Assembly: GCA_963580455.1 (NCBI GenBank)
Contig: OY756971.1
Span: forward strand, 10,315,001-10,379,000
Reading direction: 5' to 3'
DNA from: Euonymus europaeus
Lineage: Eukaryota > Streptophyta > Magnoliopsida > Celastrales > Celastraceae
Length of the DNA stretch: 64,000 nt
The translations under genes and the position numbers were made by a program. Position 1 is the first letter of the stretch, and each line of letters starts with the position of its first letter. Of the stretch, positions 1 to 13,374 are shown piece by piece. The notes below the pieces were generated by a model. It was given only the letters and a program-made list of their open reading frames with translations, searched no databases and was not told the DNA's origin.

Positions 1-2229
1 ACCATCAAAGTTGCTCGGTGTACACTTTTTATTGTGCTTCTATGTCAAATTTTACGAGTATAAGCTTCCAAGATTATTTTGATGCCAAAACACCAATTTT
101 CTATGACAAATGGACAAAGCCGTTAAAGGCACCTCCATAAAGAGAGTTGAGCAAGTTCAGACCATCAAAGTTGCTCGGTGTACAAGTTTTATTGTTTTTC
201 TATGTCAAATTTTACGAGTATAAGCTTCCTAGATTATTTCGATGAAAAAACTCCAACTTTCTATGACAAATGCACAAAATTGTTAAAAGCTCCTCCATAG
301 AGAGTGTTGAGCAACTTCGGACAATCAATGTTTTGTGTACACCTTTTAGTGTTCTTCCATTTGAAATTTTACGAGTATAAGCGTCAAGATTAATTAATTG
401 GCAAAACACCAACTTTCTATGAGAAATGGACAAAGCCATTAAAAGCTCCTCCATAGAGAGTGTTGAGCAAGTTCGGAAAATCAAAATTTCTTGGTGTACA
501 CTTTGTATTGTTTTTCTATATCAAATTTTATGAGTATAAGCTTCCTAGATTATTTCGATGCCAAAACACCAACTTTCTATGAGAAATGAACAAAATTGTT
601 AAAAGCTCCTCTATAGAGAGAGTTGAGCATTTTCGAACCATCAAAGTTGCTCGGTGAAACTTTTTATTGTGCTTCTATGTCAAATTTTACGAGTATAAGC
701 TTCCAAGATTATTTCGATGCCAAAACACCAACTTTCTATGACAAATGGACAAAACCGTTAAAAGCTCCTCAATAGAGAGAGTTGAGCAACTTCGAACCAG
801 AAAAGTTTCTCGGAGTACACTTTTTAATGTTCTTCTATGTCAAATTTTACAACTATAAGCTTCCTAGATTATTTCGATGCCAAAACACCGACTTTCTATG
901 ACAAATGAACAAAATCGGTAAAAGCTCCTCCATAGAGAGAGTTGAGCAACTTCGGACCAGAAAAGTTGCTCGGTGTACACTTTTTAATGTTCTTCTATGT
1001 CAAATTTTACAAGTATAAGCTTCCTAGATTATTTCGATGTGAAAACACCAACTTTTATGACAAATGGACAAAACCGTTAAAAGCTCCTCTATAGAGAGAG
1101 TTGAGCAACTTCGGACCGTCAAAGATGCTCTGTGTACAACTTTTATTGTTCTTTTATGCCAAATTTTATGAGTATAAGCTTCAAGATTATTTAATTGCCA
1201 AAACACCAACTTTCTATGAGAAACGGACAAAGCCGTAAAAAGCTCCTGTATTGAGAGAGTTGAGCTACCTCGGACCATCAAAGTTGCTCGGTGTACACTT
1301 TTTAATGTTCTTCTATGTCAAATTTTACAAGTATAAGCTTCCTAGATTATTTCGATTTGAAAACACCAACTTTTATGACAAATAGACAAAACCGTTAAAA
1401 GCTCCTCCATAGAGAGAGTTGAGCAACTTCGGACCGTCAAAGATGCTCTGTGTACAACTTTTATTGTTCTTTTATGTCAAATTTTATGAGTATAAGCTTC
1501 AAGATTATTTAATTGCCAAAACACCAACTTTCTATGAGAAACGGACAAAGCCGTAAAAAGCTCCCCTATTGAGAGAGTTGAGCTACTTCGGACCATCAAA
1601 GTTGCTCGGTGTACACTTTTTAATGTTCTTCTATGTCAAATTTTACAAGTATAAACTTCCTAGATTATTTCGATGTGAAAACACCAACTTTTATGACAAA
1701 TAGACAAAACCGTTAAAAGCTCCTCCATAGAGAGTATTGAGCAACTTCGGACCATCAAAGTTGCTTGGTGTACACTTTATATTGTTTTTCTATGTCAAAT
1801 TTCATGAGTATAAGCTTCCTAGATAATTTTGATGCCAAAACACCAACTTTCTATGAGAAATGGACAAAATTGTTAAAAGCTCCTCTATAGAGAGAGTTGA
1901 GCATTTTCGAACCATCAAAGTTGCACGGTGAAACTTTTTACTGTGCTTCTATGTCAAATTTTACGAGTATAAGCTTCCAAGATTATTTCGATGCCAAAAC
2001 ACCAACTTTCTATGACAAATGGACAAAACCGTTAAAAGCTCCTCCATAGAGAGAGTTGAGCAACTTCGAACCAGAAAAGTTGCTCGGAGTACACTTTTTA
2101 ATGTTCTTCTATGTCAAATTTTACAAGTATAAGCTTCCTATATTATTTCGATGCCAAAACACCAACTTTCTATGACCAATGGACAAAATTGTTAAAAGCT
2201 CCTCCATAGAGAGAGTTGAGCAACTTCGG
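1..2229 (+). repeat. HOR-A copy 1 (monomers m1-m14)
   Basis: Monomer starts are m1 1, m2 161, m3 321, m4 477, m5 637, m6 796, m7 956, m8 1115, m9 1274, m10 1433, m11 1592, m12 1751, m13 1911 and m14 2070. Lengths are 156-160 bp. m3 is shortened to 156 bp and has the TTAATTAATT form. m8 and m10 share ACCGTCAAAGATGCTCTG, and m9 and m11 share a loss of two bases giving CAACTTTTATGAC, so m8-m9 and m10-m11 look like a local dimer duplication. Variants that identify this copy are GTTGAGCAAG near 463, CCTCAATAG near 768 and ACAACTATAAG near 850. Confidence 0.95.
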
Positions 2230-2245
2230 ACCATCAAAGTTGCTC
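2218..2245. other. Dyad symmetry in the canonical monomer (example)
   Basis: GAGCAACTT at 2,218-2,226 is the exact reverse complement of AAGTTGCTC at 2,237-2,245, separated by a 10-base spacer. The same 9-bp arms occur wherever a tail with GAGCAACTT is followed by a GTTGCTC head, including monomers with ACCAGAAAAG. Other subtypes break it: GAGCATTTT tails, GAGCAAGTT tails and GTTGCTTGG heads. Short dyads that could form hairpins or cruciforms are reported for several centromeric satellites; a function here is inference. Confidence 0.75.
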
Positions 2246-4458
2246 GGTGTACACTTTTTATTGTGCTTCTATGTCAAATTTTACGAGTATAAGCTTCCAA
2301 GATTATTTTGATGCCAAAACACCAATTTTCTATGACAAATGGACAAAGCCGTTAAAGGCACCTCCATAAAGAGAGTTGAGCAAGTTCAGACCATCAAAGT
2401 TGCTCGGTGTACAAGTTTTATTGTTTTTCTATGTCAAATTTTACGAGTATAAGCTTCCTAGATTATTTCGATGAAAAAACTCCAACTTTCTATGACAAAT
2501 GCACAAAATTGTTAAAAGCTCCTCCATAGAGAGTGTTGAGCAACTTCGGACAATCAATGTTTTGTGTACACCTTTTAGTGTTCTTCCATTTGAAATTTTA
2601 CGAGTATAAGCGTCAAGATTAATTAATTGGCAAAACACCAACTTTCTATGAGAAATGGACAAAGCCATTAAAAGCTCCTCCATAGAGAGTGTTGATCAAG
2701 TTCGGAAAATCAAAATTTCTTGGTGTACACTTTGTATTGTTTTTCTATATCAAATTTTATGAGTATAAGCTTCCTAGATTATTTCGATGCCAAAACACCA
2801 ACTTTCTATGAGAAATGAACAAAATTGTTAAAAGCTCCTCTATAGAGAGAGTTGAGCATTTTCGAACCATCAAAGTTGCTCGGTGAAACTTTTTATTGTG
2901 CTTCTATGTCAAATTTTACGAGTATAAGCTTCCAAGATTATTTCGATGCCAAAACACCAACTTTCTATGACAAATGGACAAAACCGTTAAAAGCTCCTAA
3001 ATAGAGAGAGTTGAGCAACTTCGAACCAGAAAAGTTTCTCGGAGTACACTTTTTAATGTTCTTCTATGTCAAATTTTACAAGTATAAGCTTCCTAGATTA
3101 TTTCGATGCCAAAACACCGACTTTCTATGACAAATGAACAAAATCGGTAAAAGCTCCTCCATAGAGAGAGTTGAGCAACTTCGGACCAGAAAAGTTGCTC
3201 GGTGTACACTTTTTAATGTTCTTCTATGTCGAATTTTACAAGTATAAGCTTCCTAGATTATTTCGATGTGAAAACACCAACTTTTATGACAAATGGACAA
3301 AACCGTTAAAAGCTCCTCTATAGAGAGAGTTGAGCAACTTCGGACCGTCAAAGATGCTCTGTGTACAACTTTTATTGTTCTTTTATGCCAAATTTTATGA
3401 GTATAAGCTTCAAGATTATTTAATTGCCAAAACACCAACTTTCTATGAGAAACGGACAAAGCCGTAAAAAGCTCCTGTATTGAGAGAGTTGAGCTACCTC
3501 GGACCATCAAAGTTGCTCGGTGTACACTTTTTAATGTTCTTCTATGTCAAATTTTACAAGTATAAGCTTCCTAGATTATTTCGATTTGAAAACACCAACT
3601 TTTATGACAAATAGACAAAACCGTTAAAAGCTCCTCCATAGAGATAGTTGAGCAACTTCGGACCGTCAAAGATGCTCTGTGTACAACTTTTATTGTTCTT
3701 TTATGTCAAATTTTATGAGTATAAGCTTCAAGATTATTTAATTGCCAAAACACCAACTTTCTATGAGAAACGGACAAAGCCGTAAAAAGCTCCCCTATTG
3801 AGAGAGTTGAGCTACTTCGGACCATCAAAGTTGCTCGGTGTACACTTTTTAATGTTCTTCTATGTCAAATTTTACAAGTATAAACTTCCTAGATTATTTC
3901 GATGTGAAAACACCAACTTTTATGACAAATAGACAAAACCGTTAAAAGCTCCTCCATAGAGAGTATTGAGCAACTTCGGACCATCAAAGTTGCTTGGTGT
4001 ACACTTTATATTGTTTTTCTATGTCAAATTTCATGAGTATAAGCTTCCTAGATAATTTTGATGCCAAAACACCAACTTTCTATGAGAAATGGACAAAATT
4101 GTTAAAAGCTCCTCTATAGAGAGAGTTGAGCATTTTCGAACCATCAAAGTTGCACGGTGAAACTTTTTACTGTGCTTCTATGTCAAATTTTACGAGTATA
4201 AGCTTCCAAGATTATTTCGATGCCAAAACACCAACTTTCTATGACAAATGGACAAAACCGTTAAAAGCTCCTCCATAGAGAGAGTTGAGCAACTTCGAAC
4301 CAGAAAAGTTGCTCGGAGTACACTTTTTAATGTTCTTCTATGTCAAATTTTACAAGTATAAGCTTCCTATATTATTTCGATGCCAAAACACCAACTTTCT
4401 ATGACCAATGGACAAAATTGTTAAAAGCTCCTCCATAGAGAGAGTTGAGCAACTTCGG
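2230..4458 (+). repeat. HOR-A copy 2
   Basis: Full 14-monomer unit. Variants against copy 1 are GTTGATCAAG near 2,690, CCTAAATAG near 2,996, ACAAGTATAAG in m6, TATGTCGAATTTT near 3,227 and AGAGATAGTTG near 3,643. The CCTAAATAG change is shared only with copy 3. Confidence 0.95.
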
Positions 4459-6687
4459 ACCATCAAAGTTGCTCGGTGTACACTTTTTATTGTGCTTCTA
4501 TGTCAAATTTTACGAGTATAAGCTTCCAAGATTATTTTGATGCCAAAACACCAATTTTCTATGACAAATGGACAAAGCCGTTAAAGGCACCTCCATAAAG
4601 AGAGTTGAGCAAGTTCAGACCATCAAAGTTGCTCGGTGTACAAGTTTTATTGTTTTTCTATGTCAAATTTTACGAGTATAAGCTTCCTAGATTATTTCGA
4701 TGAAAAAACTCCAACTTTCTATGACAAATGCACAAAATTGTTAAAAGCTCCTCCATAGAGAGTGTTGAGCAACTTCGGACAATCAATGTTTTGTGTACAC
4801 CTTTTAGTGTTCTTCCATTTGAAATTTTACGAGTATAAGCGTCAAGATTAATTAATTGGCAAAACACCAACTTTCTATGAGAAATGGACAAAGCCATTAA
4901 AAGCTCCTCCATAGAGAGTGTTGATCAAGTTCGGAAAATCAAAATTTCTTGGTGTACACTTTGTATTGTTTTTCTATATCAAATTTTATGAGTATAAGCT
5001 TCCTAGATTATTTCGATGCCAAAACACCAACTTTCTATGAGAAATGAACAAAATTGTTAAAAGCTCCTCTATAGAGAGAGTTGAGCATTTTCGAACCATC
5101 AAAGTTGCTCGGTGAAACTTTTTATTGTGCTTCTATGTCAAATTTTACGAGTATAAGCTTCCAAGATTATTTCGATGCCAAAACACCAACTTTCTATGAC
5201 AAATGGACAAAACCGTTAAAAGCTCCTAAATAGAGAGAGTTGAGCAACTTCGAACCAGAAAAGTTTCTCGGAGTACACTTTTTAATGTTCTTCTATGTCA
5301 AATTTTACAAGTATAAGCTTCCTAGATTATTTCGATGCCAAAACACCGACTTTCTATGACAAATGAACAAAATCGGTAAAAGCTCCTCCATAGAGAGAGT
5401 TGAGCAACTTCGGACCAGAAAAGTTGCTCGGTGTACACTTTTTAATGTTCTTCTATGTCGAATTTTACAAGTATAAGCTTCCTAGATTATTTCGATGTGA
5501 AAACACCAACTTTTATGACAAATGGACAAAACCGTTAAAAGCTCCTCTATAGAGAGAGTTGAGCAACTTCGGACCGTCAAAGATGCTCTGTGTACAACTT
5601 TTATTGTTCTTTTATGCCAAATTTTATGAGTATAAGCTTCAAGATTATTTAATTGCCAAAACACCAACTTTCTATGAGAAACGGACAAAGCCGTAAAAAG
5701 CTCCTGTATTGAGAGAGTTGAGCTACCTCGGACCATCAAAGTTGCTCGGTGTACACTTTTTAATGTTCTTCTATGTCAAATTTTACAAGTATAAGCTTCC
5801 TAGATTATTTCGATTTGAAAACACCAACTTTTATGACAAATAGACAAAACCGTTAAAAGCTCCTCCATAGAGAGAGTTGAGCAACTTCGGACCGTCAAAG
5901 ATGCTCTGTGTACAACTTTTATTGTTCTTTTATGTCAAATTTTATGAGTATAAGCTTCAAGATTATTTAATTGCCAAAACACCAACTTTCTATGAGAAAC
6001 GGACAAAGCCGTAAAAAGCTCCCCTATTGAGAGAGTTGAGCTACTTCGGACCATCAAAGTTGCTCGGTGTACACTTTTTAATGTTCTTCTATGTCAAATT
6101 TTACAAGTATAAACTTCCTAGATTATTTCGATGTGAAAACACCAACTTTTATGACAAATAGACAAAACCGTTAAAAGCTCCTCCATAGAGAGTATTGAGC
6201 AACTTCGGACCATCAAAGTTGCTTGGTGTACACTTTATATTGTTTTTCTATGTCAAATTTCATGAGTATAAGCTTCCTAGATAATTTTGATGCCAAAACA
6301 CCAACTTTCTATGAGAAATGGACAAAATTGTTAAAAGCTCCTCTATAGAGAGAGTTGAGCATTTTCGAACCATCAAAGTTGCACGGTGAAACTTTTTACT
6401 GTGCTTCTATGTCAAATTTTACGAGTATAAGCTTCCAAGATTATTTCGATGCCAAAACACCAACTTTCTATGACAAATGGACAAAACCGTTAAAAGCTCC
6501 TCCATAGAGAGAGTTGAGCAACTTCGAACCAGAAAAGTTGCTCGGAGTACACTTTTTAATGTTCTTCTATGTCAAATTTTACAAGTATAAGCTTCCTATA
6601 TTATTTCGATGCCAAAACACCAACTTTCTATGACCAATGGACAAAATTGTTAAAAGCTCCTCCATAGAGAGAGTTGAGCAACTTCGG
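4459..6687 (+). repeat. HOR-A copy 3
   Basis: Full 14-monomer unit. It shares GTTGATCAAG, CCTAAATAG (near 5,225) and TATGTCGAATTTT (near 5,455) with copy 2, so these two neighbours are probably the product of one recent duplication. Confidence 0.95.
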
Positions 6688-8916
6688 ACCATCAAAGTTG
6701 CTCGGTGTACACTTTTTATTGTGCTTCTATGTCAAATTTTACGAGTATAAGCTTCCAAGATTATTTTGATGCCAAAACACCAATTTTCTATGACAAATGG
6801 ACAAAGCCGTTAAAGGCACCTCCATAAAGAGAGTTGAGCAAGTTCAGACCATCAAAGTTGCTCGGTGTACAAGTTTTATTGTTTTTCTATGTCAAATTTT
6901 ACGAGTATAAGCTTCCTAGATTATTTCGATGAAAAAACTCCAACTTTCTATGACAAATGCACAAAATTGTTAAAAGCTCCTCCATAGAGAGTGTTGAGCA
7001 ACTTCGGACAATCAATGTTTTGTGTACACCTTTTAGTGTTCTTCCATTTGAAATTTTACGAGTATAAGCGTCAAGATTAATTAATTGGCAAAACACCAAC
7101 TTTCTATGAGAAATGGACAAAGCCATTAAAAGCTCCTCCATAGAGAGTGTTGATCAAGTTCGGAAAATCAAAATTTCTTGGTGTACACTTTGTATTGTTT
7201 TTCTATATCAAATTTTATGAGTATAAGCTTCCTAGATTATTTCGATGCCAAAACACCAACTTTCTATGAGAAATGAACAAAATTGTTAAAAGCTCCTCTA
7301 TAGAGAGAGTTGAGCATTTTCGAACCATCAAAGTTGCTCGGTGAAACTTTTTATTGTGCTTCTATGTCAAATTTTACGAGTATAAGCTTCCAAGATTATT
7401 TCGATGCCAAGACACCAACTTTCTATGACAAATGGACAAAACCGTTAAAAGCTCCTCAATAGAGAGAGTTGAGCAACTTCGAACCAGAAAAGTTTCTCGG
7501 AGTACACTTTTTAATGTTCTTCTATGTCAAATTTTACAAGTATAAGCTTCCTAGATTATTTCGATGCCAAAACACCGACTTTCTATGACAAATGAACAAA
7601 ATCGGTAAAAGCTCCTCCATAGAGAGAGTTGAGCAACTTCGGACCAGAAAAGTTGCTCGGTGTACACTTTTTAATGTTCTTCTATGTCGAATTTTACAAG
7701 TATAAGCTTCCTAGATTATTTCGATGTGAAAACACCAACTTTTATGACAAATGGACAAAACCGTTAAAAGCTCCTCTATAGAGAGAGTTGAGCAACTTCG
7801 GACCGTCAAAGATGCTCTGTGTACAACTTTTATTGTTCTTTTATGCCAAATTTTATGAGTATAAGCTTCAAGATTATTTAATTGCCAAAACACCAACTTT
7901 CTATGAGAAACGGACAAAGCCGTAAAAAGCTCCTGTATTGAGAGAGTTGAGCTACCTCGGACCATCAAAGTTGCTCGGTGTACACTTTTTAATGTTCTTC
8001 TATGTCAAATTTTACAAGTATAAGCTTCCTAGATTATTTCGATTTGAAAACACCAACTTTTATGACAAATAGACAAAACCGTTAAAAGCTCCTCCATAGA
8101 GAGAGTTGAGCAACTTCGGACCGTCAAAGATGCTCTGTGTACAACTTTTATTGTTCTTTTATGTCAAATTTTATGAGTATAAGCTTCAAGATTATTTAAT
8201 TGCCAAAACACCAACTTTCTATGAGAAACGGACAAAGCCGTAAAAAGCTCCCCTATTGAGAGAGTTGAGCTACTTCGGACCATCAAAGTTGCTCGGTGTA
8301 CACTTTTTAATGTTCTTCTATGTCAAATTTTACAAGTATAAACTTCCTAGATTATTTCGATGTGAAAACACCAACTTTTATGACAAATAGACAAAACCGT
8401 TAAAAGCTCCTCCATAGAGAGTATTGAGCAACTTCGGACCATCAAAGTTGCTTGGTGTACACTTTATATTGTTTTTCTATGTCAAATTTCATGAGTATAA
8501 GCTTCCTAGATAATTTTGATGCCAAAACACCAACTTTCTATGAGAAATGGACAAAATTGTTAAAAGCTCCTCTATAGAGAGAGTTGAGCATTTTCGAACC
8601 ATCAAAGTTGCACGGTGAAACTTTTTACTGTGCTTCTATGTCAAATTTTACGAGTATAAGCTTCCAAGATTATTTCGATGCCAAAACACCAACTTTCTAT
8701 GACAAATGGACAAAACCGTTAAAAGCTCCTCCATAGAGAGAGTTGAGCAACTTCGAACCAGAAAAGTTGCTCGGAGTACACTTTTTAATGTTCTTCTATG
8801 TCAAATTTTACAAGTATAAGCTTCCTATATTATTTCGATGCCAAAACACCAACTTTCTATGACCAATGGACAAAATTGTTAAAAGCTCCTCCATAGAGAG
8901 AGTTGAGCAACTTCGG
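6688..8916 (+). repeat. HOR-A copy 4
   Basis: Full 14-monomer unit. It carries GTTGATCAAG (near 7,150), GCCAAGACACC in m5 (near 7,407), CCTCAATAG, and TATGTCGAATTTT (near 7,684). The GCCAAGACACC variant is shared with copies 5 and 6. Confidence 0.95.
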
Positions 8917-11145
8917 ACCATCAAAGTTGCTCGGTGTACACTTTTTATTGTGCTTCTATGTCAAATTTTACGAGTATAAGCTTCCAAGATTATTTTGATG
9001 CCAAAACACCAATTTTCTATGACAAATGGACAAAGCCGTTAAAGGCACCTCCATAAAGAGAGTTGAGCAAGTTCAGACCATCAAAGTTGCTCGGTGTACA
9101 AGTTTTATTGTTTTTCTATGTCAAATTTTACGAGTATAAGCTTCCTAGATTATTTCGATGAAAAAACTCCAACTTTCTATGACAAATGCACAAAATTGTT
9201 AAAAGCTCCTCCATAGAGAGTGTTGAGCAACTTCGGACAATCAATGTTTTGTGTACACCTTTTAGTGTTCTTCCATTTGAAATTTTACGAGTATAAGCGT
9301 CAAGATTAATTAATTGGCAAAACACCAACTTTCTATGAGAAATGGACAAAGCCATTAAAAGCTCCTCCATAGAGAGTGTTGATCAAGTTCGGAAAATCAA
9401 AATTTCTTGGTGTACACTTTGTATTGTTTTTCTATATCAAATTTTATGAGTATAAGCTTCCTAGATTATTTCGATGCCAAAACACCAACTTTCTATGAGA
9501 AATGAACAAAATTGTTAAAAGCTCCTCTATAGAGAGAGTTGAGCATTTTCGAACCATCAAAGTTGCTCGGTGAAACTTTTTATTGTGCTTCTATGTCAAA
9601 TTTTACGAGTATAAGCTTCCAAGATTATTTCGATGCCAAGACACCAACTTTCTATGACAAATGGACAAAACCGTTAAAAGCTCCTCAATAGAGAGAGTTG
9701 AGCAACTTCGAACCAGAAAAGTTTCTCGGAGTACACTTTTTAATGTTCTTCTATGTCAAATTTTACAAGTATAAGCTTCCTAGATTATTTCGATGCCAAA
9801 ACACCGACTTTCTATGACAAATGAACAAAATCGGTAAAAGCTCCTCCATAGAGAGAGTTGAGCAACTTCGGACCAGAAAAGTTGCTCGGTGTACACTTTT
9901 TAATGTTCTTCTATGTCGAATTTTACAAGTATAAGCTTCCTAGATTATTTCGATGTGAAAACACCAACTTTTATGACAAATGGACAAAACCGTTAAAAGC
10001 TCCTCTATAGAGAGAGTTGAGCAACTTCGGACCGTCAAAGATGCTCTGTGTACAACTTTTATTGTTCTTTTATGCCAAATTTTATGAGTATAAGCTTCAA
10101 GATTATTTAATTGCCAAAACACCAACTTTCTATGAGAAACGGACAAAGCCGTAAAAAGCTCCTGTATTGAGAGAGTTGAGCTACCTCGGACCATCAAAGT
10201 TGCTCGGTGTACACTTTTTAATGTTCTTCTATGTCAAATTTTACAAGTATAAGCTTCCTAGATTATTTCGATTTGAAAACACCAACTTTTATGACAAATA
10301 GACAAAACCGTTAAAAGCTCCTCCATAGAGAGAGTTGAGCAACTTCGGACCGTCAAAGATGCTCTGTGTACAACTTTTATTGTTCTTTTATGTCAAATTT
10401 TATGAGTATAAGCTTCAAGATTATTTAATTGCCAAAACACCAACTTTCTATGAGAAACGGACAAAGCCGTAAAAAGCTCCCCTATTGAGAGAGTTGAGCT
10501 ACTTCGGACCATCAAAGTTGCTCGGTGTACACTTTTTAATGTTCTTCTATGTCAAATTTTACAAGTATAAACTTCCTAGATTATTTCGATGTGAAAACAC
10601 CAACTTTTATGACAAATAGACAAAACCGTTAAAAGCTCCTCCATAGAGAGTATTGAGCAACTTCGGACCATCAAAGTTGCTTGGTGTACACTTTATATTG
10701 TTTTTCTATGTCAAATTTCATGAGTATAAGCTTCCTAGATAATTTTGATGCCAAAACACCAACTTTCTATGAGAAATGGACAAAATTGTTAAAAGCTCCT
10801 CTATAGAGAGAGTTGAGCATTTTCGAACCATCAAAGTTGCACGGTGAAACTTTTTACTGTGCTTCTATGTCAAATTTTACGAGTATAAGCTTCCAAGATT
10901 ATTTCGATGCCAAAACACCAACTTTCTATGACAAATGGACAAAACCGTTAAAAGCTCCTCCATAGAGAGAGTTGAGCAACTTCGAACCAGAAAAGTTGCT
11001 CGGAGTACACTTTTTAATGTTCTTCTATGTCAAATTTTACAAGTATAAGCTTCCTATATTATTTCGATGCCAAAACACCAACTTTCTATGACCAATGGAC
11101 AAAATTGTTAAAAGCTCCTCCATAGAGAGAGTTGAGCAACTTCGG
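8917..11145 (+). repeat. HOR-A copy 5
   Basis: Full 14-monomer unit with the same diagnostic variants as copy 4: GTTGATCAAG near 9,379, GCCAAGACACC near 9,636 and TATGTCGAATTTT near 9,913. Copies 4 and 5 look nearly identical by eye. Confidence 0.95.
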
Positions 11146-13374
11146 ACCATCAAAGTTGCTCGGTGTACACTTTTTATTGTGCTTCTATGTCAAATTTTAC
11201 GAGTATAAGCTTCCAAGATTATTTTGATGCCAAAACACCAATTTTCTATGACAAATGGACAAAGCCGTTAAAGGCACCTCCATAAAGAGAGTTGAGCAAG
11301 TTCAGACCATCAAAGTTGCTCGGTGTACAAGTTTTATTGTTTTTCTATGTCAAATTTTACGAGTATAAGCTTCCTAGATTATTTCGATGAAAAAACTCCA
11401 ACTTTCTATGACAAATGCACAAAATTGTTAAAAGCTCCTCCATAGAGAGTGTTGAGCAACTTCGGACAATCAATGTTTTGTGTACACCTTTTAGTGTTCT
11501 TCCATTTGAAATTTTACGAGTATAAGCGTCAAGATTAATTAATTGGCAAAACACCAACTTTCTATGAGAAATGGACAAAGCCATTAAAAGCTCCTCCATA
11601 GAGAGTGTTGATCAAGTTCGGAAAATCAAAATTTCTTGGTGTACACTTTGTATTGTTTTTCTATATCAAATTTTATGAGTATAAGCTTCCTAGATTATTT
11701 CGATGCCAAAACACCAACTTTCTATGAGAAATGAACAAAATTGTTAAAAGCTCCTCTATAGAGAGAGTTGAGCATTTTCGAACCATCAAAGTTGCTCGGT
11801 GAAACTTTTTATTGTGCTTCTATGTCAAATTTTACGAGTATAAGCTTCCAAGATTATTTCGATGCCAAGACACCAACTTTCTATGACAAATGGACAAAAC
11901 CGTTAAAAGCTCCTCAATAGAGAGAGTTGAGCAACTTCGAACCAGAAAAGTTTCTCGGAGTACACTTTTTAATGTTCTTCTATGTCAAATTTTACAACTA
12001 TAAGCTTCCTAGATTATTTCGATGCCAAAACACCGACTTTCTATGACAAATGAACAAAATCGGTAAAAGCTCCTCCATAGAGAGAGTTGAGCAACTTCGG
12101 ACCAGAAAAGTTGCTCGGTGTACACTTTTTAATGTTCTTCTATGTCAAATTTTACAAGTATAAGCTTCCTAGATTATTTCGATGTGAAAACACCAACTTT
12201 TATGACAAATGGACAAAACCGTTAAAAGCTCCTCTATAGAGAGAGTTGAGCAACTTCGGACCGTCAAAGATGCTCTGTGTACAACTTTTATTGTTCTTTT
12301 ATGCCAAATTTTATGAGTATAAGCTTCAAGATTATTTAATTGCCAAAACACCAACTTTCTATGAGAAACGGACAAAGCCGTAAAAAGCTCCTGTATTGAG
12401 AGAGTTGAGCTACCTCGGACCATCAAAGTTGCTCGGTGTACACTTTTTAATGTTCTTCTATGTCAAATTTTACAAGTATAAGCTTCCTAGATTATTTCGA
12501 TTTGAAAACACCAACTTTTATGACAAATAGACAAAACCGTTAAAAGCTCCTCCATAGAGAGAGTTGAGCAACTTCGGACCGTCAAAGATGCTCTGTGTAC
12601 AACTTTTATTGTTCTTTTATGTCAAATTTTATGAGTATAAGCTTCAAGATTATTTAATTGCCAAAACACCAACTTTCTATGAGAAACGGACAAAGACGTA
12701 AAAAGCTCCCCTATTGAGAGAGTTGAGCTACTTCGGACCATCAAAGTTGCTCGGTGTACACTTTTTAATGTTCTTCTATGTCAAATTTTACAAGTATAAA
12801 CTTCCTAGATTATTTCGATGTGAAAACACCAACTTTTATGACAAATAGACAAAACCGTTAAAAGCTCCTCCATAGAGAGTATTGAGCAACTTCGGACCAT
12901 CAAAGTTGCTTGGTGTACACTTTATATTGTTTTTCTATGTCAAATTTCATGAGTATAAGCTTCCTAGATAATTTTGATGCCAAAACACCAACTTTCTATG
13001 AGAAATGGACAAAATTGTTAAAAGCTCCTCTATAGAGAGAGTTGAGCATTTTCGAACCATCAAAGTTGCACGGTGAAACTTTTTACTGTGCTTCTATGTC
13101 AAATTTTACGAGTATAAGCTTCCAAGATTATTTCGATGCCAAAACACCAACTTTCTATGACAAATGGACAAAACCGTTAAAAGCTCCTCCATAGAGAGAG
13201 TTGAGCAACTTCGAACCAGAAAAGTTGCTCGGAGTACACTTTTTAATGTTCTTCTATGTCAAATTTTACAAGTATAAGCTTCCTATATTATTTCGATGCC
13301 AAAACACCAACTTTCTATGACCAATGGACAAAATTGTTAAAAGCTCATCCATAGAGAGAGTTGAGCAACTTCGG
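11146..13374 (+). repeat. HOR-A copy 6 (variant a)
   Basis: Full 14-monomer unit. It keeps GTTGATCAAG and GCCAAGACACC but returns to ACAACTATAAG (near 11,996) and TATGTCAAATTTT, as in copy 1. It also has ACAAAGACGTAAAAAG in m10 (near 12,694). That change recurs near 16,360 and 20,815 but not in the copies between, which defines variant a. Confidence 0.94.

Noticed and set aside
2222..2238. CENP-B box-like motif in the monomer (TTCGGACCATC)
   Set aside because: It matches only the first part of the TTCG-N4-A pattern; the required CGGG end is replaced by AAAG. Plants are not known to use a CENP-B box in this way.
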